From contig RXIY01000060.1 in assembly GCA_003963405.1 (NCBI GenBank), positions 1 through 64,000 on the forward strand: DNA of 64,000 nucleotides. The letters run 5' to 3'. Every line of letters starts with the position of its first letter. Within the stretch, counting starts at the first letter, position 1. The position numbers and the translations under genes were made by a program. The notes below the pieces were generated by a model. It saw nothing but the letters and a program-made list of their open reading frames with translations, did not search any database and had not been told where the DNA came from. This stretch comes from Hyphomicrobiales bacterium (GTDB lineage: Bacteria; Pseudomonadota; Alphaproteobacteria; Rhizobiales; Beijerinckiaceae). This document shows, piece by piece, positions 52,118 through 62,821 of this stretch.

Positions 52118-52993
52118 ATGACCGAAGCTGCACAGGAAAAGAACCGTTACGCACTTGCGCCGCGCAATGTGGATTGGACCATCGACCAGGACTGGGCGTC
52201 CTATACGCGGGAAGAGCATGATCGCTGGAACAGGCTGTTCGCCCGCCAGGCGAAGATTTTGCCGGGGCGCGCGTGCGACGCGTTTCTCTCTGCGAAGAAA
52301 CAGCTCGAATTGTCCCGCGGCGGAATTCCTGACTTTGCTGAATTGAGCGCGCGCCTCTCGCGTCTGACGGGCTGGCGGGTCGTGCCCGTCGCCGGCCTCA
52401 TTCCCGACGACGCCTTCTTCGATCATCTGGCCAATCGCCGCTTCCCGGCCGGCGCCTTCATCCGCCCCGAGCATGAGCTCGATTATTTGTCCGAGCCCGA
52501 TGTGTTCCACGATGTCTTCGGCCATGTGCCGCTGCTCGCCGATCCGGTCTATGCGCAATTTCTCGAAGCCTATGGCAAGGGCGGCCAGCGCGCGCTGGAC
52601 AGGGGACAGCTTCACAATCTGGCGCGGCTCTACTGGTATACGGTCGAATTCGGTCTGATCGCGACGCCCCAGGGCCTGCGCATCTTTGGCGCGGGAATTC
52701 TCTCATCTCCCGGCGAAAGCGTCTTTGCGCTGGAAGATTCGTCACCTAACCGCGTCGCTTTCGATCTCGAGCGCATCATGCAGACGAAATACATCATCAG
52801 CGATTATCAGCAGACCTATTTCGTCGTCGAGAGTTTCGAGCAGCTTCTGGAGGAATGCTATCAGGATTTCGGCGCCCTCTATGACGATCTCAGGCGCCAG
52901 CCGGACATCGAGCCTCATGAGCTTCGTCCGGGCGATCACGTGATCACGAGAGGCGATCTGCATTATTTCCGCGCCAAGGGACTGGCGGCTTAG
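52118..52993 (+). CDS. phhA: Phenylalanine 4-monooxygenase
   Basis: A 291-residue non-haem iron hydroxylase making tyrosine from phenylalanine with tetrahydropterin and oxygen. Iron ligands: the His pair H131 and H136 in FHDVFGHVPLL and Glu near 177 in YWYTVEFGL. Also RPEHELDYLSEPD and GAGILSSPGESVFAL. Monomeric bacterial length, no regulatory ACT domain. The usual partner, pterin-4a-carbinolamine dehydratase (phhB), is not in the window. It converges on the fah-hmgA-hppD operon. Confidence 0.96.
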   Translation: MTEAAQEKNRYALAPRNVDWTIDQDWASYTREEHDRWNRLFARQAKILPGRACDAFLSAKKQLELSRGGIPDFAELSARLSRLTGWRVVPVAGLIPDDAFFDHLANRRFPAGAFIRPEHELDYLSEPDVFHDVFGHVPLLADPVYAQFLEAYGKGGQRALDRGQLHNLARLYWYTVEFGLIATPQGLRIFGAGILSSPGESVFALEDSSPNRVAFDLERIMQTKYIISDYQQTYFVVESFEQLLEECYQDFGALYDDLRRQPDIEPHELRPGDHVITRGDLHYFRAKGLAA

Positions 52994-52996
52994 GCG

Positions 52997-54004
52997 TTAA
53001 CAGGCCTTCACCGTCTGCTCGATGGCGCCGAAGATCGCGTGTCTGTCCTTGTCCACCATTTCGATGCGCACAACGTCGCCCGCTTTCAAAAAAGGCGTGC
53101 GCGCTTCGCCATGCATGAGCGTCTCCACCGTGCGCTGCTCCGCGATGCAGGAATAGCCGACGCCGCCCTGTGCGATGGGTAGGCCCGGCCCGCCGCCGCC
53201 CGCGCGATTGGAAACCGTTCCGGAGCCGATGATGGTTCCTGCCGCGAGCGGTCGCGTGCGCGAGGCATGCGCGATGAGCTGGCTGAAGTCGAAGGTCATG
53301 TCGACCCCGGCGTCGGGCTTGCCGAGCGGCGCGCCATTGATCGACGACAGCAGCGGCAGCGAAAGTTTGGCGCCGTCCCAGGCGGGTCCCAGCTCATCGG
53401 GCGTCGCTACGACAGGCGAGAAGGCGGAAGACGGCTTGGATTGAAAGAAGCCGAAGCCCTTGGCGAGCTCCTCGGCAACGAGCCCGCGCAGCGTAACGTC
53501 GTTTACGAGCATGATGAGCTTGATATGCTCGCGCGCGGCCTGCGGCGTGATATTCATCGGCACGTCGTCGGTTATCACCGCGACCTCCGCTTCGAGATCG
53601 AGCCCATGCTCGTAGTCGTGCAAGGGAATGGGATCGCGCGGGCCAAGAAAATTGTCGGAGCCGCCCTGATACATCAGCGGATCCGTCCAGAAGGACGCAG
53701 GCATGTCCGCGCCGCGCGCCCGCCGCACCAGCGCCACGTGATTGACATAGGCCGAGCCGTCCGCCCATTGATAGGCGCGCGGCAAGGGCGAGGCGCAATC
53801 CCTTTCACGGAAGCGAAACGTCGTCGTCGTTTCCGCCTCGACCCGCTCCGCGAGCCGTTCGAGTTCCGGCGCGGCCTTCGCCCAATTGTCCAGCGCAGCC
53901 TGCAGCGTTGGCGCGATGTCGTCGGCATAGGCCGCGCGCGTGAGATCGCGCGAGACGACAGCGAGCCGACCGTCGCGGCCGCCCTTGAGCGATGCAAGCT
54001 TCAT
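52997..54004 (-). CDS. Fumarylacetoacetase (FAA hydrolase family)
   Basis: A 335-residue hydrolase splitting fumarylacetoacetate into fumarate and acetoacetate, the last step of tyrosine catabolism. The start ATG 54004 overlaps the hmgA stop by 4 bp. Metal-binding residues appear in [18 protein letters not shown], and the catalytic region in [27 protein letters not shown] and [12 protein letters not shown]. The assignment rests on family plus its place in the hppD-hmgA-fah operon. Confidence 0.92.
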   Translation of the reverse strand: MKLASLKGGRDGRLAVVSRDLTRAAYADDIAPTLQAALDNWAKAAPELERLAERVEAETTTTFRFRERDCASPLPRAYQWADGSAYVNHVALVRRARGADMPASFWTDPLMYQGGSDNFLGPRDPIPLHDYEHGLDLEAEVAVITDDVPMNITPQAAREHIKLIMLVNDVTLRGLVAEELAKGFGFFQSKPSSAFSPVVATPDELGPAWDGAKLSLPLLSSINGAPLGKPDAGVDMTFDFSQLIAHASRTRPLAAGTIIGSGTVSNRAGGGGPGLPIAQGGVGYSCIAEQRTVETLMHGEARTPFLKAGDVVRIEMVDKDRHAIFGAIEQTVKAC

Positions 54005-55308
54005 GAGGCGCCTCCGGGCGTTCCGTCGAACCGTTTCGGCAGCGCCGACCAGCACGCCGCGTAATCCGTCTCGAGCGTGTCGAGAGCAAGCGAGTAAGCC
54101 GTCGGATGTTGCGGCAGACGCGTTTCGAACATGAAGGCGAGCGTCTTTTCCAGCTTCGCCGGCGACAATGGCGCCGTCGTCGCCGCCGCCACGGCGTCGG
54201 CGTCGGGTCCATGCGGCAGCATGGCGTTGTGCAGCGACGCGCCGCCCGGCGCAAAGCCTTCGGGCTTGGCGTCATAAGCGCCGAAGATCAGCCCCATGAA
54301 TTCGCTCATGACGTTCAGGTGAAACCACGGCGGACGGAATGTATCCTCGGCGACCTGCCAGCGTTCCGGGAAGATGACGAAGTCGACGTCGCCGACGCCC
54401 GGCTGACTGGAGGGCGACGTCAGTACGCAGAAGATCGACGGATCGGGATGATCGAAGAGCAAGGCGCCCATTGGCGAGAAACGGCGAAGGTCGTATTTGT
54501 ACGGCGCGTAATTGCCGTGCCAGGCGACGACGTCGAGCGGCGAATGGTCGAGGTCGCAGGCGTAGAAGCCACCGCCCCATTTCACCGTGAGCCGGCCCGG
54601 ATGCGCATCGTCCTCATAGGCGGCTGCTGGCGTGAGAAAATCCCTCGCATTGGCGAGCCCGTTGGCGCCGATGACCCCACGGTAGGGCAATGTAAACGGC
54701 GCGCCGTAGTTTTCGCATAGATAACCGCGCACGGGGCTGTCGCGAAGCCTGGCCCTGAATTTGACGCCCCGCGGGATGACGCATAGTTCTCCCGGCTCCA
54801 CCTCGATCGAGCCGAACTCGGTCTCGAAGATGAGCCCGCCCTGCTGCGGCAGGATGAGCAGCTCGCCGTCGGCGTCGTAAAAATACTGTTCCTTCATCGA
54901 CTCCGTTACGAGAAAGACTCCGGCCGACATGCCGAGACGCGAATCGGCGTCGCCACAAGTCGTCATCGTGCGAACGCCTTCGATGAAGCAGAGCTTTTCG
55001 TCGGGAAGGGGAATCGCGCCCCATCTCAGTTGCGCGATGGGCCTTTCAGTTTGCTCGCGAGAGGGCGCCGTTCTCCAGAAAGGCGCGTCCACCGAATAAA
55101 AATTGCGCGCATGAAGCACGGAGGGGCGGATACGATAGAGCCAGGACCTCCGGTTTGCTCCCGGAGGCGCCGTGAAGGCGGAGCCTGAGATCTGCTCGGC
55201 GTAGAGGCCATAAGGACAGCGCTGCGGCGAGTTGCGCCCTCTTGGAAGGGCTCCCGGCAAGGCTTCGGTCTCGAATTCATTGCCGAAGCCGCTCATATAG
55301 CCCGTCAT
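54001..55308 (-). CDS. hmgA: Homogentisate 1,2-dioxygenase
   Basis: A 435-residue cupin-type iron dioxygenase opening homogentisate to maleylacetoacetate. Features: [19 protein letters not shown] at the start, [64 protein letters not shown] (His/Glu ligands) and [14 protein letters not shown]. Its start is 1 bp after the hppD stop, so it is tightly coupled. Confidence 0.97.
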   Translation of the reverse strand: MTGYMSGFGNEFETEALPGALPRGRNSPQRCPYGLYAEQISGSAFTAPPGANRRSWLYRIRPSVLHARNFYSVDAPFWRTAPSREQTERPIAQLRWGAIPLPDEKLCFIEGVRTMTTCGDADSRLGMSAGVFLVTESMKEQYFYDADGELLILPQQGGLIFETEFGSIEVEPGELCVIPRGVKFRARLRDSPVRGYLCENYGAPFTLPYRGVIGANGLANARDFLTPAAAYEDDAHPGRLTVKWGGGFYACDLDHSPLDVVAWHGNYAPYKYDLRRFSPMGALLFDHPDPSIFCVLTSPSSQPGVGDVDFVIFPERWQVAEDTFRPPWFHLNVMSEFMGLIFGAYDAKPEGFAPGGASLHNAMLPHGPDADAVAAATTAPLSPAKLEKTLAFMFETRLPQHPTAYSLALDTLETDYAACWSALPKRFDGTPGGAS

Positions 55309-55309
55309 G

Positions 55310-56416
55310 TCAACCTGCCGGCTTCAGGACGCCGCGCCTCAGCTGATCCTCTTCGATCGACTCGAAAAGAGCGCGGAAGTTGCCCTCCCCGAAGCCCTCG
55401 TCGCCCTTGCGCTGGATGAATTCGAAGAAGATCGGGCCGATCACGGTCTTTGAAAAGATTTGCAGCAGCAGCTGCGGCTTTCCGGCGCCCTCGCTCACGC
55501 CGTCGACGAGGATGCCGAATTCCTTCAGTCGATCGACCGGCTCGCCATTATTGGGAAGGCGCTTCTCGATGGCTTCATAATAGCTATCGGGCGGGGAGGG
55601 CATGAAGTCGAGCCCTCTGTCGCGCAGCCTTTGCACAGTGTCGTAAATATCGTCGCAGGCGCAGGCGATGTGCTGAACGCCCTCCCCATTGTACGCGTCG
55701 AGAAACTCTTCGATCTGGCTCGTCTCGTCGGCGCTCTCGTTGATTGGAATGCGTATCTTTCCGCAAGGGCTCGTCATCGCGCGCGAATAGAGGCCCGTGA
55801 AGCGTCCCTCGATGTCGAAGTAACGGATCTGGCGGAAATTGAAGAGGCGCGCATACCAGTCCGCCAGGGCATCCATTCGCCCGCGCCGGACATTGTGGGT
55901 GAGGTGGTCGATCGTCGTCAGACCCACGCCCTCGGGTTTCGGGTCGCGCGCGCCGATCCATCTGAAGTCGATGTCCCAGATCGAGCCTTCCTCGCCATAG
56001 AGGTCGACGAGATAGATCAAGGCGCCGCCGACGCCTTCGATCGCGGGGATGTTGAGCTCCATCGGACCAGTTCGCGAGGGAACCAGCGTCGCGCCGAAGT
56101 CCGCGGCGCGTCGGAGGGCGGCGCCTGCGTCCTTGACCCGGAAGCCGAGCGCGCACACCGACGGGCCATGCGCCCGCGCAAATTCCGCCGCAAAACTCTC
56201 CGGCTCCGCGTTGAGAACGTAATTGATGTCGCCCTGCCGATAGAGCGTCACATCCTTGGAGCGGTGATGCGCGACCGCGGCGAAGCCCATGGTCACGAAC
56301 AAAGCCGCCAGCCGCGCGGGCTCCGGATGCGCAAATTCTACAAATTCGAAGCCGTCCGTTCCCATCGGATTGTCGAGGGCGCCGTGGGCGGCGGGGTCGG
56401 AAACGAGCGTCGTCAT
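55310..56416 (-). CDS. hppD: 4-hydroxyphenylpyruvate dioxygenase
   Basis: A 368-residue two-domain VOC-fold iron dioxygenase converting 4-hydroxyphenylpyruvate to homogentisate. The start at ATG 56416 ([12 protein letters not shown]) avoids an upstream low-quality stretch. Iron ligands: His in TIDHLTHNV, His in [13 protein letters not shown], and Glu in [21 protein letters not shown]. First gene of hppD-hmgA-fah. A tyrosine aminotransferase is not in the window. The 101-bp gap to maiA holds divergent promoters. Confidence 0.96.
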   Translation of the reverse strand: MTTLVSDPAAHGALDNPMGTDGFEFVEFAHPEPARLAALFVTMGFAAVAHHRSKDVTLYRQGDINYVLNAEPESFAAEFARAHGPSVCALGFRVKDAGAALRRAADFGATLVPSRTGPMELNIPAIEGVGGALIYLVDLYGEEGSIWDIDFRWIGARDPKPEGVGLTTIDHLTHNVRRGRMDALADWYARLFNFRQIRYFDIEGRFTGLYSRAMTSPCGKIRIPINESADETSQIEEFLDAYNGEGVQHIACACDDIYDTVQRLRDRGLDFMPSPPDSYYEAIEKRLPNNGEPVDRLKEFGILVDGVSEGAGKPQLLLQIFSKTVIGPIFFEFIQRKGDEGFGEGNFRALFESIEEDQLRRGVLKPAG

Positions 56417-56517
56417 CGCCGGTCTACCTGTCGTTACGCAAGAGATATTGCGGCGCCGGCCTGCGGGTAGCCCTATCTCAGTCTTCAGCACAGAATCTCG
56501 TCCCAGGGAGACGAAAA

Positions 56518-57165
56518 ATGCTCTTTTATGATTACGACAGGTCGTCTGCGGCCTACCGCGTGAGGATCGCGCTAGCGATCAAGGGGATTTCCGTCGAGCG
56601 GCGCTTCGTCCATCTTCTTCGCGCAGAGCAGAGGCTTCCGGCCTATCTGGAGAAAAATCCTCAAGGGCTCGTGCCCGCGCTCGAGCTCGACGATGGAACG
56701 GTGCTGACCCAGTCGCTCGCCATCATCGAATATCTGGAGACGCTCCAGCCGAACCCGAGGCTCGTTCCGGCCGATCCTGTTCTTGCCGCGCGCGTACGGG
56801 CGGCGGCGCTCGCCATCGCCTGCGATACGCATCCGCTCGGGAATCTGCGGGTGGTCACATATCTGCAGGAAAGGCTCGCGCAGAGCGAGGCGGTCGTGCT
56901 GGAGTGGCGCCGCCACTGGGTGCGACTTGGTCTCGATGCAGTCGAGGCTCTGATCCGGCCGTCGCCCTTTTGCTTCACCGCAGCGCCCACGATCGCCGAC
57001 ATCTGTCTCGCGCCGCAGCTTTTCTATGCGGAACGCTTTGGGGTTACGCTCGAAACCTATCCGAAGATCGGCGCGGTCGCCGCCGCCTGCGCCGAACACC
57101 CGGCCTTTCGGGCGGCGCATCCCGCGGCGCATCCCGACGCAGCGGAGGCGGCGCCGGGACCTTGA
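56518..57165 (+). CDS. maiA: Maleylacetoacetate isomerase (zeta-class GST)
   Basis: A 215-residue glutathione transferase family protein isomerising maleylacetoacetate to fumarylacetoacetate. The zeta signature [15 protein letters not shown] starts at residue 9 (the SSCS-type motif of the family reads SSAA here), followed by [14 protein letters not shown] and [11 protein letters not shown]. It is divergent from hppD and completes the homogentisate route. The Cys of the usual SSCSWRVRIAL motif is replaced by Ala, which is seen in some bacterial members. Confidence 0.93.
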   Translation: MLFYDYDRSSAAYRVRIALAIKGISVERRFVHLLRAEQRLPAYLEKNPQGLVPALELDDGTVLTQSLAIIEYLETLQPNPRLVPADPVLAARVRAAALAIACDTHPLGNLRVVTYLQERLAQSEAVVLEWRRHWVRLGLDAVEALIRPSPFCFTAAPTIADICLAPQLFYAERFGVTLETYPKIGAVAAACAEHPAFRAAHPAAHPDAAEAAPGP

Positions 57166-57228
57166 AACGACCGAGCGCCGGCAAATATAGCCGGTTATGC
57201 CGCCTCACGGCAGTTGGAGTCGGGCGCG

Positions 57229-58398
57229 ATGCGCCATTTTACCCCTGTCATGGATTTCGATCTCGGCGAGACCGCGACTCTGCTGCGCCAGCAGGTCGAA
57301 AACTTCGCGGCGAAGGAAATTGCGCCGCGCGCCGTGCAGATCGACGCTGATAATTCTTTCCCGGGCGACCTCTGGCCCAAGATGGGCGCGCTTGGATTGC
57401 TGGGCGTCACGGTCGCGGAGGAATACGGCGGGGCGGGGCTCGGATATCTCGAACATGTCATCGTCATGGAGGAGCTGAGCCGCGCCTCGGCCTCCGTCGG
57501 CCTCTCGTACGGCGCCCATTCCAACCTCTGCGTCAATCAGATCCATCGCAACGGAACGCCGGAACAGAAACGACGGTATCTTCCCAAGCTCGTTTCGGGA
57601 GAGCATGTCGGCGCGCTGGCGATGTCGGAGCCCGGCGCGGGCTCGGATGTAACCAGCATGCAGCTGACCGCTGAAAGGCGGGGAAGGGATTACATCCTCA
57701 ACGGCGCCAAGATGTGGATCACCAACGGCCCCGACGCGGACATTGCAATCGTTTATGCAAAGACCGACCTGCAGGCAGGAGCGCACGGGATCACTGCTTT
57801 CATCGTGGAGCGGGAGTTTCCAGGGTTCCGTTCGGGGTCCAAGCTCGACAAGCTCGGCATGCGCGGCTCGAATACGAGCGAGCTGATCTTCGAAGACTGC
57901 GTCGTTCCGACCGAGAACGTTCTGGGGCTGCCCGAGCGCGGCGTCAATGTGCTGATGAGTGGCCTCGACTATGAGCGCGCCATTCTCGCGGGAGGGCCGA
58001 TCGGCATCATGCGCGCCTGCATGGATGTGGTTCTCCCCTATGTTCACGACCGCAGGCAATTCGGGCGTCCGATCGGCGAATTCGAACTCATGCAGGGCAA
58101 GCTCGCGGACATGTACACGGCGCTGAGCGCGACGCGGGCTTATGTCTACGCCGTCGCAAGAGCCTGTGACCAGGGGCGAAGCACGCGCAAAGACGCGGCC
58201 GCGGCGATTCTCTTCGCCGCAGAGCGCGCGACATGGATGGCGTTGGAAGCGATCCAATGCCTCGGTGGCAATGGTTATACGAACGACTATCCGGCCGGAC
58301 GCCTGCTGCGCGACGCAAAGCTTTATGAAATTGGCGCAGGCACGAGCGAGATCAGGCGGATGCTCATCGGCCGTGAGCTTTTCATGGAGACACGCTAG
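57229..58398 (+). CDS. liuA: Isovaleryl-CoA dehydrogenase
   Basis: A 389-residue FAD-dependent acyl-CoA dehydrogenase oxidising isovaleryl-CoA to 3-methylcrotonyl-CoA in leucine catabolism. The start is ATG 57229 with GGAG upstream; an upstream TTG at 57214 adds 5 residues. FAD/substrate motifs: [34 protein letters not shown], and C-terminal [21 protein letters not shown] Glu in [16 protein letters not shown] occupies the catalytic position typical of isovaleryl-CoA dehydrogenase rather than other members. First gene of liuABCDE. Confidence 0.95.
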   Translation: MRHFTPVMDFDLGETATLLRQQVENFAAKEIAPRAVQIDADNSFPGDLWPKMGALGLLGVTVAEEYGGAGLGYLEHVIVMEELSRASASVGLSYGAHSNLCVNQIHRNGTPEQKRRYLPKLVSGEHVGALAMSEPGAGSDVTSMQLTAERRGRDYILNGAKMWITNGPDADIAIVYAKTDLQAGAHGITAFIVEREFPGFRSGSKLDKLGMRGSNTSELIFEDCVVPTENVLGLPERGVNVLMSGLDYERAILAGGPIGIMRACMDVVLPYVHDRRQFGRPIGEFELMQGKLADMYTALSATRAYVYAVARACDQGRSTRKDAAAAILFAAERATWMALEAIQCLGGNGYTNDYPAGRLLRDAKLYEIGAGTSEIRRMLIGRELFMETR

Positions 58399-58415
58399 CT
58401 TCCACGCGAGGATGA

Positions 58416-60023
58416 ATGGCCTTTTTGGAAACATCGGTCGATCCGCGCTCTATGGCCTTCGCGCAGAACCGAGAAACCATGACTGCGCTCGTCGACAAAT
58501 TGCGCGAGACGTCGGCCAGGCTCCGCGAGGGCGGCGGCGAGGAGGCGCGGGCGCGCCATCTGTCGCGAGGCAAGATGCTTGCCCGCGACCGGATCGAGGC
58601 GCTGGTTGATCCACTTTCTCCTTTTCTGGAGATTGGGCATTTCGCCGCCTATGACATGTATGACGGCAATCTCGCATCGGCCGGGGTCGTCGCCGGAATC
58701 GGGCGCATAGAGGGTCGAGAGTGCATGATCGTCGCCAATGACGCGACGGTGAAGGGCGGCGCCTACTTTCCCATGACCGTCAAGAAGCACCTGCGCGCGC
58801 AGGAAATAGCGGCCCAAAACCGCTTGCCCTGCCTTTATCTCGTCGATTCCGGCGGCGCCAATCTTCCGACCCAGGACGAAGTTTTCCCAGATCGCGACCA
58901 TTTCGGGCGCATCTTCTACAATCAGGCGAGGATGTCGGCGCAGGGGATCGCTCAGATCGCGATTGTCATGGGGTCCTGCACGGCGGGCGGCGCCTATGTG
59001 CCGGCGATGTGTGACGAGACGATCATCGTTCGCAATCAGGGAACGATCTTTCTTGCCGGGCCGCCGCTCGTCGAGGCCGCGACGGGCGAGCGGGTTTCAG
59101 CCGAGCAACTCGGCGGCGCGCAGGTTCATTCCACGACTTCCGGCGTCGCCGATCACCTGGCGGAAAATGACGCGCATGCGCTGTCGCTTGCACGGGAGGC
59201 CGTCAGCCGTCTGGTTGCGCCCCGCGCGCACGGCGGCGCGACGAGAGAGCCGGCGGCGCCCTGCCATGACGAGAGTGAACTCTACGGGCTCATCCCGGCG
59301 GATCTTCGAAGACAATACGACGTCCATGAGGTCATCGCCCGCCTCGTCGACCGAAGCGAATTTCACGAATTCAAGGCGCTCTATGGCCAGACGCTTGTCA
59401 CGGGCTTCGCGCGCATCTGGGGCCACGAGGTCGGCGTCATCGCCAACAATGGCGTCCTTTTTCCTGAAAGCGCGCTCAAGGCGGCGCATTTCATCGAGCT
59501 TTGTGTGCAACGTGAGACGCCGCTCGTCTTCCTGCAGAACACGACCGGCTTCATGGTTGGCCAGAAATACGAGTCCCAGGGGGTCGCCAAGGAAGGCGCC
59601 AAGATGGTGACGGCGGTCGCCACGGCCGCGGTTCCGAAATTTACAGTGGTGATCGGGGGGAGTTTCGGCGCTGGCAATTACGCCATGTGCGGGCGGGCCT
59701 ATTCGCCGCGCTTCCTGTGGATGTGGCCAAACGCACGGATCAGCGTCATGGGCGGCGAGCAGGCGGCGAATGTGCTGACGCGGGTACGCAAGAGCGCGCT
59801 CGCCGGCCGGGGGCAGCCCTGGCCCCCCGAAGAAGAGGAGGCTTTCGCCGCCGGCATTCGCGCACAGTATGAGCGACAAGGTAACGCGCTCTACTCGAGC
59901 GCGCGTCTCTGGGACGACGGCGTCATCGACCCGCTCGATACGCGTCGCGTGTTGGCGCTCGCGATTTCAGCAAGTCTCAATGCGCCTGTCGAACAGACGC
60001 GTTTCGGTCTCTTTCGCATGTGA
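58416..60023 (+). CDS. liuB: Methylcrotonyl-CoA carboxylase, carboxyltransferase (beta) subunit
   Basis: A 535-residue carboxyltransferase that moves CO2 from biotin to 3-methylcrotonyl-CoA. Features: [99 protein letters not shown] and [31 protein letters not shown]. The last blocks are characteristic of MCC beta. It lies 17 bp after liuA. Confidence 0.96.
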   Translation: MAFLETSVDPRSMAFAQNRETMTALVDKLRETSARLREGGGEEARARHLSRGKMLARDRIEALVDPLSPFLEIGHFAAYDMYDGNLASAGVVAGIGRIEGRECMIVANDATVKGGAYFPMTVKKHLRAQEIAAQNRLPCLYLVDSGGANLPTQDEVFPDRDHFGRIFYNQARMSAQGIAQIAIVMGSCTAGGAYVPAMCDETIIVRNQGTIFLAGPPLVEAATGERVSAEQLGGAQVHSTTSGVADHLAENDAHALSLAREAVSRLVAPRAHGGATREPAAPCHDESELYGLIPADLRRQYDVHEVIARLVDRSEFHEFKALYGQTLVTGFARIWGHEVGVIANNGVLFPESALKAAHFIELCVQRETPLVFLQNTTGFMVGQKYESQGVAKEGAKMVTAVATAAVPKFTVVIGGSFGAGNYAMCGRAYSPRFLWMWPNARISVMGGEQAANVLTRVRKSALAGRGQPWPPEEEEAFAAGIRAQYERQGNALYSSARLWDDGVIDPLDTRRVLALAISASLNAPVEQTRFGLFRM

Positions 60024-60030
60024 GGGCGTG

Positions 60031-60822
60031 ATGGATCTGATGGAATCCAGGGATAGGCGCGGCGTCGTGACTTTGACCCTCAATCGCCCGCACAAGCGTA
60101 ATGCTTTCGATGCGGCGCTGGTGGAGGCATTGATGCAGACGCTGCGCCGTCTCGACGCCGACGCCGACGCGCGAGTCATCATATTGACAGGGGCAGGCGA
60201 GAATTTCTGTGCGGGCGGCGATATCGAATGGATGCGCCAGGCGGCGAGCGCCGCGCCGGAGATCAATGAGCGGGACGCATTGGCGCTCGGCGCGATGTTC
60301 GAGACGCTCGACAAATTATCGAAGCCAACCTTGGCGCTCGTTCAGGGCGCCGCATTTGGCGGCGGCGTCGGTCTCGTCGCCTGCTGCGACATCGCCATCG
60401 CAGCGAAAAGCGCGAAATTCTGCCTGAGCGAGGTCAGGCTCGGCCTCATTCCCGCAGTCGTTGGACCCTATGTCGTCAACGCGGTGGGCGCCCGGCGCGC
60501 CCGCGCGCTGTTTCTTTCCGCGGAAATCGTCGGCGCCGATTGCGCCTTCCATATCGGTCTCGTTCACGAGGTGGCGGCGAACGGCGGGCTGACGACCGTA
60601 CGCGATCGCCTCGTCGAAGCGCTTCTGCTCGGCGCGCCTGGCGCACAGGCGCAGGCGAAGCGCCTCGTCGCCCTGTGCCAAGACGGCAGGTGCGATCCCG
60701 CTCTGATCGCCGAAACGGCGCGGCTTCTGGCCGAACGCCGTGCCTCTGCCGAGGGCGTCGCGGGGTTGAAAGGATTTCTTGAGAAGCGCCGGCCCGACTG
60801 GCGGGCGCTTCGGACGCCGTAG
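60031..60822 (+). CDS. liuC: Methylglutaconyl-CoA hydratase (enoyl-CoA hydratase family)
   Basis: A 263-residue crotonase-fold enzyme hydrating 3-methylglutaconyl-CoA to HMG-CoA. The start is ATG 60031, 7 bp after liuB; the longer open frame is liuB antiphase. Oxyanion-hole motifs: GENFCAGGDIEWM and GAAFGGGVGLVACCDIA; then FCLSEVRLGLIPAVVGPYV. The specific substrate follows from its place between the two MCC subunit genes. Confidence 0.94.
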   Translation: MDLMESRDRRGVVTLTLNRPHKRNAFDAALVEALMQTLRRLDADADARVIILTGAGENFCAGGDIEWMRQAASAAPEINERDALALGAMFETLDKLSKPTLALVQGAAFGGGVGLVACCDIAIAAKSAKFCLSEVRLGLIPAVVGPYVVNAVGARRARALFLSAEIVGADCAFHIGLVHEVAANGGLTTVRDRLVEALLLGAPGAQAQAKRLVALCQDGRCDPALIAETARLLAERRASAEGVAGLKGFLEKRRPDWRALRTP

Positions 60823-60823
60823 C

Positions 60824-62821
60824 ATGTTCCACAAAGTCCTCATTGCGAACCGGGGAGAGATCGCCTGCCGCGTCATCCGGACGGCAAGACGGATGGGCGT
60901 CGGAACTGTCGCGGTTTATTCAGAAGCAGACCGTGACGCCCTACATGTGCAGATGGCGGATGAGGCCTGGTTGATTGGTCCGGCGCCGGCGTCCGGAAGT
61001 TATCTTTCGATCGACAGGCTGCTGGAGGCCGCGCAACGAAGCGGCGCGCAGGCGATTCATCCAGGCTATGGCTTTCTCTCGGAATCCGCGGACTTTGCGG
61101 CGCGGTGTCGGTTGGACGGATTCGTTTTCATCGGCCCGTCGCCGGAAGCTATGCGCGCGATTGGCGGCAAGGCGGGGGCCAAGAAGCTCGTCGCGCGCAT
61201 CGGCGCGCCGACGGTTCCGGGTTTCCATGGCGAAGCCCAGGACGTGCAGACATTTCTGCAAGCTGCAAAGCAGATCGGCTTTCCGATCGTCGTCAAGGCG
61301 TCCGCCGGCGGCGGCGGGCGGGGGATGCGGGTCGTCTGGAACGCCGAAGAACTGCCGATGGCGATGGAGAGCGCAGGACGAGAAGCTTTGGCCGCCTTTG
61401 GGGACGGACGGCTGTTGATCGAAAAATATCTCGAGCGGCCTCGCCATGTGGAGGTCCAACTCGTCGCCGACAGCTTCGGCAATGTCGTGACTTTCCCCGA
61501 GCGCGACTGTTCGCTTCAGCGGCATCATCAGAAACTTGTGGAGGAAACGCCGGCGCCAAATCTCGCGCCTGCGCTGAGGCAGGCGCTGCGCGCGACGGCG
61601 TCGGAGATTGCGCGCGCGGCAGGCTACACGGGCGCGGGCACGGTTGAATTTCTGGTCAAGGACGATGACTTCTATTTTCTTGAAGTGAATGCGCGATTGC
61701 AGGTGGAACACCCTGTGACCGAAATGATCTCTGGCGTCGATCTCGTCGAATGGCAATTCAGGGTCGCCGCCGGGGACCGGCTCCCCATGAGAGAAGAGGA
61801 GATCGGGGCGCGCGGCTGCGCGATCGAAGCGCGCATCTGTGCGGAAGATCCGGCGGAGAACTTTCGCCCTTCTTCCGGTTCCATCTCGCATCTTGTCTTT
61901 CCGCCGGAAAGCGCCGCGGTCAGGATCGAGACAGGCGTCCGGACGGGCGATCGGGTCTCGCCTTATTACGACTCGCTGCTCGCCAAGCTGATCGTCTGGG
62001 ACGACGAGCGAGAGGGCGCCGTACGAAAAATGCAGTGGGCGCTCTCGAAGGTCGAACTCGTTGGCGTCGCCTCCAACCTCGATTTTCTTCGCCGTCTCGT
62101 TGACCAGCGCCGCTTCGTCGTCGCTGACGCGGATACGCGTCTTGTCGATGCGGTTTCGAAAACGTCGCCGCCACCGGATGAAGGAACGAAGCAATGGCTT
62201 CTCGCCGCGGCCGCCGCCGCCTGGCGCCAAAAGGCTGCAGAAAGCGCGCGGTCGACGGCTGCTGCGTCGGGCGAGCGCTGGTCTCCATGGGCCGAGCCGG
62301 ACGCGTGGCGGCTGGCGGGCCGCCACGCGTCCGAACTCGACTTTCGTCTCGGCGCCGCGATCCTGACCTGCCGCTTTGGCCTCATCGACGCGAAGCGCTT
62401 CTGGATCGAAACGCCACGCGGCCGCTCAATCGTCTCCGCGACCTTCGACGGCTACAGAATGGGTCTTTGTCTCGACGGCGTACGAAGAGAGTGTTCACTT
62501 ATTTATGGACCGGATGGTTACGTCGTCGTCCACCAGGGCCGCAATTTTGCGCTCGAATGGATTGATCCGCTGGCGCCTCCGGCGCGAGGCGCGGACAGGG
62601 AGAAAGGCTTCGTCGCCCCCTTGCCGGCGCGAGTGACGCGCATTTTCGTCAAGGACGGAGAGCGCGTCATGAAGGGCGCCCCCATCCTGCTGCTGGAGGC
62701 GATGAAGATGGAGATTCCGATGAACGCGCCAAAGAGCGGGGTCATCGAGGCGGTGCTCTGCAACGAAGGTCAGTCCGTGCAGGAAGGCGAGACGCTCGTC
62801 GCCATGGCGGAGGGCGCATGA
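60824..62821 (+). CDS. liuD: Methylcrotonyl-CoA carboxylase, biotin carboxylase/BCCP (alpha) subunit
   Basis: A 665-residue protein with biotin carboxylase, linker and biotin carrier domains. FHKVLIANRGEIACRVIRTA at the start, IHPGYGFLSESADFA, KASAGGGGRGMRVVWN (ATP), ERDCSLQRHHQKLVEETPAP, FLEVNARLQVEHPVTEMI, and the biotinyl Lys628 in LEAMKMEIPMNAPKSG. Start ATG 60824 is 1 bp past the liuC stop. Its TGA overlaps the liuE ATG. Confidence 0.96.
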   Translation: MFHKVLIANRGEIACRVIRTARRMGVGTVAVYSEADRDALHVQMADEAWLIGPAPASGSYLSIDRLLEAAQRSGAQAIHPGYGFLSESADFAARCRLDGFVFIGPSPEAMRAIGGKAGAKKLVARIGAPTVPGFHGEAQDVQTFLQAAKQIGFPIVVKASAGGGGRGMRVVWNAEELPMAMESAGREALAAFGDGRLLIEKYLERPRHVEVQLVADSFGNVVTFPERDCSLQRHHQKLVEETPAPNLAPALRQALRATASEIARAAGYTGAGTVEFLVKDDDFYFLEVNARLQVEHPVTEMISGVDLVEWQFRVAAGDRLPMREEEIGARGCAIEARICAEDPAENFRPSSGSISHLVFPPESAAVRIETGVRTGDRVSPYYDSLLAKLIVWDDEREGAVRKMQWALSKVELVGVASNLDFLRRLVDQRRFVVADADTRLVDAVSKTSPPPDEGTKQWLLAAAAAAWRQKAAESARSTAAASGERWSPWAEPDAWRLAGRHASELDFRLGAAILTCRFGLIDAKRFWIETPRGRSIVSATFDGYRMGLCLDGVRRECSLIYGPDGYVVVHQGRNFALEWIDPLAPPARGADREKGFVAPLPARVTRIFVKDGERVMKGAPILLLEAMKMEIPMNAPKSGVIEAVLCNEGQSVQEGETLVAMAEGA

